Part shown: in pieces, positions 6,354-6,444 of the stretch
Layout of the letters: each line of letters begins with the position of its first letter
Position numbering within the stretch: position 1 is the first letter of the stretch
NCBI GenBank assembly: GCA_900542255.1
Contig: UQMR01000093.1
Location: 1 to 6,444 of the forward strand
Reading direction: 5' to 3'
From: an uncultured Porphyromonadaceae bacterium
Lineage (GTDB): Bacteria; Bacteroidota; Bacteroidia; Bacteroidales; Barnesiellaceae_A
Length of the DNA stretch: 6,444 nucleotides
Made by a program: the position numbers and the translations under genes
Notes under the pieces: model-generated
What the model was told of the DNA's origin: nothing
The model's input: only the letters and a program-made list of their open reading frames with translations
Database searches by the model: none

Positions 6354-6370
6354 CATCGGCGACAGGAAGA
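6343..6370 (+). other. hairpin overlapping the truA stop codon
   Basis: TCTTCCTGT (6343-6351) and ACAGGAAGA (6362-6370) pair perfectly over 9 bp with a 10-base loop containing most of the TAA stop (6351-6353). No T-run follows within 40 bases, so it is not a canonical intrinsic terminator. The position suggests a 3'-end stabiliser or a weak terminator. The remaining bases to 6444 show no gene start or RNA gene that I can support. Confidence 0.45.
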
Positions 6371-6444
6371 CACCGCGCACACAAGGAGCCAAAACATACG
6401 CAACAGCCCTCTTTTTCACATCGCAGCTTACCGGATAAGCATTT

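Noticed and set aside
6302..6416. Short near-direct repeat (6302-6316 and 6401-6416)
   Set aside because: The 15-16 base match differs by one inserted base, one copy is inside truA coding sequence, and no mobile-element ends or flanking duplications accompany it; likely chance.

Overview
The window comes from a bacterium of the phylum Bacteroidota, most likely order Bacteroidales. The asparaginyl-tRNA synthetase, arginine decarboxylase and TruA read as Bacteroidales-type proteins. Promoter-like sites fit the Bacteroidota pattern (TTTG, about 19 bases, TAnnTTTG), and the genes lack Shine-Dalgarno sites. The DNA is moderately GC-rich in genes and strongly AT-rich in the promoter region near 1400-1615. 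I cannot name the genus with confidence. All genes lie on the + strand.

Layout: (1) 1-1319 is the 3' part of asnS, closed by a textbook Rho-independent terminator at 1360-1397. (2) 1398-1615 is an AT-rich promoter region with a very good Bacteroidota promoter and a perfect 10-bp inverted repeat overlapping its -33 element. (3) 1616-3465 holds three tandem, same-strand paralogs of a small (about 190-205 aa) predicted outer-membrane beta-barrel family, with gaps of only 22 and 43 bases. The first copy is broken by an in-frame TGA where the third copy has a TGG Trp codon. (4) 3466-3677 carries a long stem-loop, then a -7-like box and a leader hairpin before speA. (5) 3678-5576 is speA, biosynthetic arginine decarboxylase, followed after 30 bases by truA (5607-6353), tRNA pseudouridine synthase A. 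(6) 6354-6444 has no gene, but a hairpin spans the truA stop codon.

asnS, speA and truA are housekeeping genes (tRNA charging, polyamine synthesis, tRNA modification). speA and truA are spaced like a transcription unit. The OMP triplet is the accessory part of the window: a lineage-type surface protein family that appears to be duplicating and decaying in place. Nothing in the window supports a mobile element, CRISPR array, or RNA gene. The most informative observations are the single-base nonsense lesion in the first OMP copy, the paralog triplet itself, the dyad over its promoter, and the structured leader of speA with a Met-Arg-stop mini-ORF overlapping the speA start codon.
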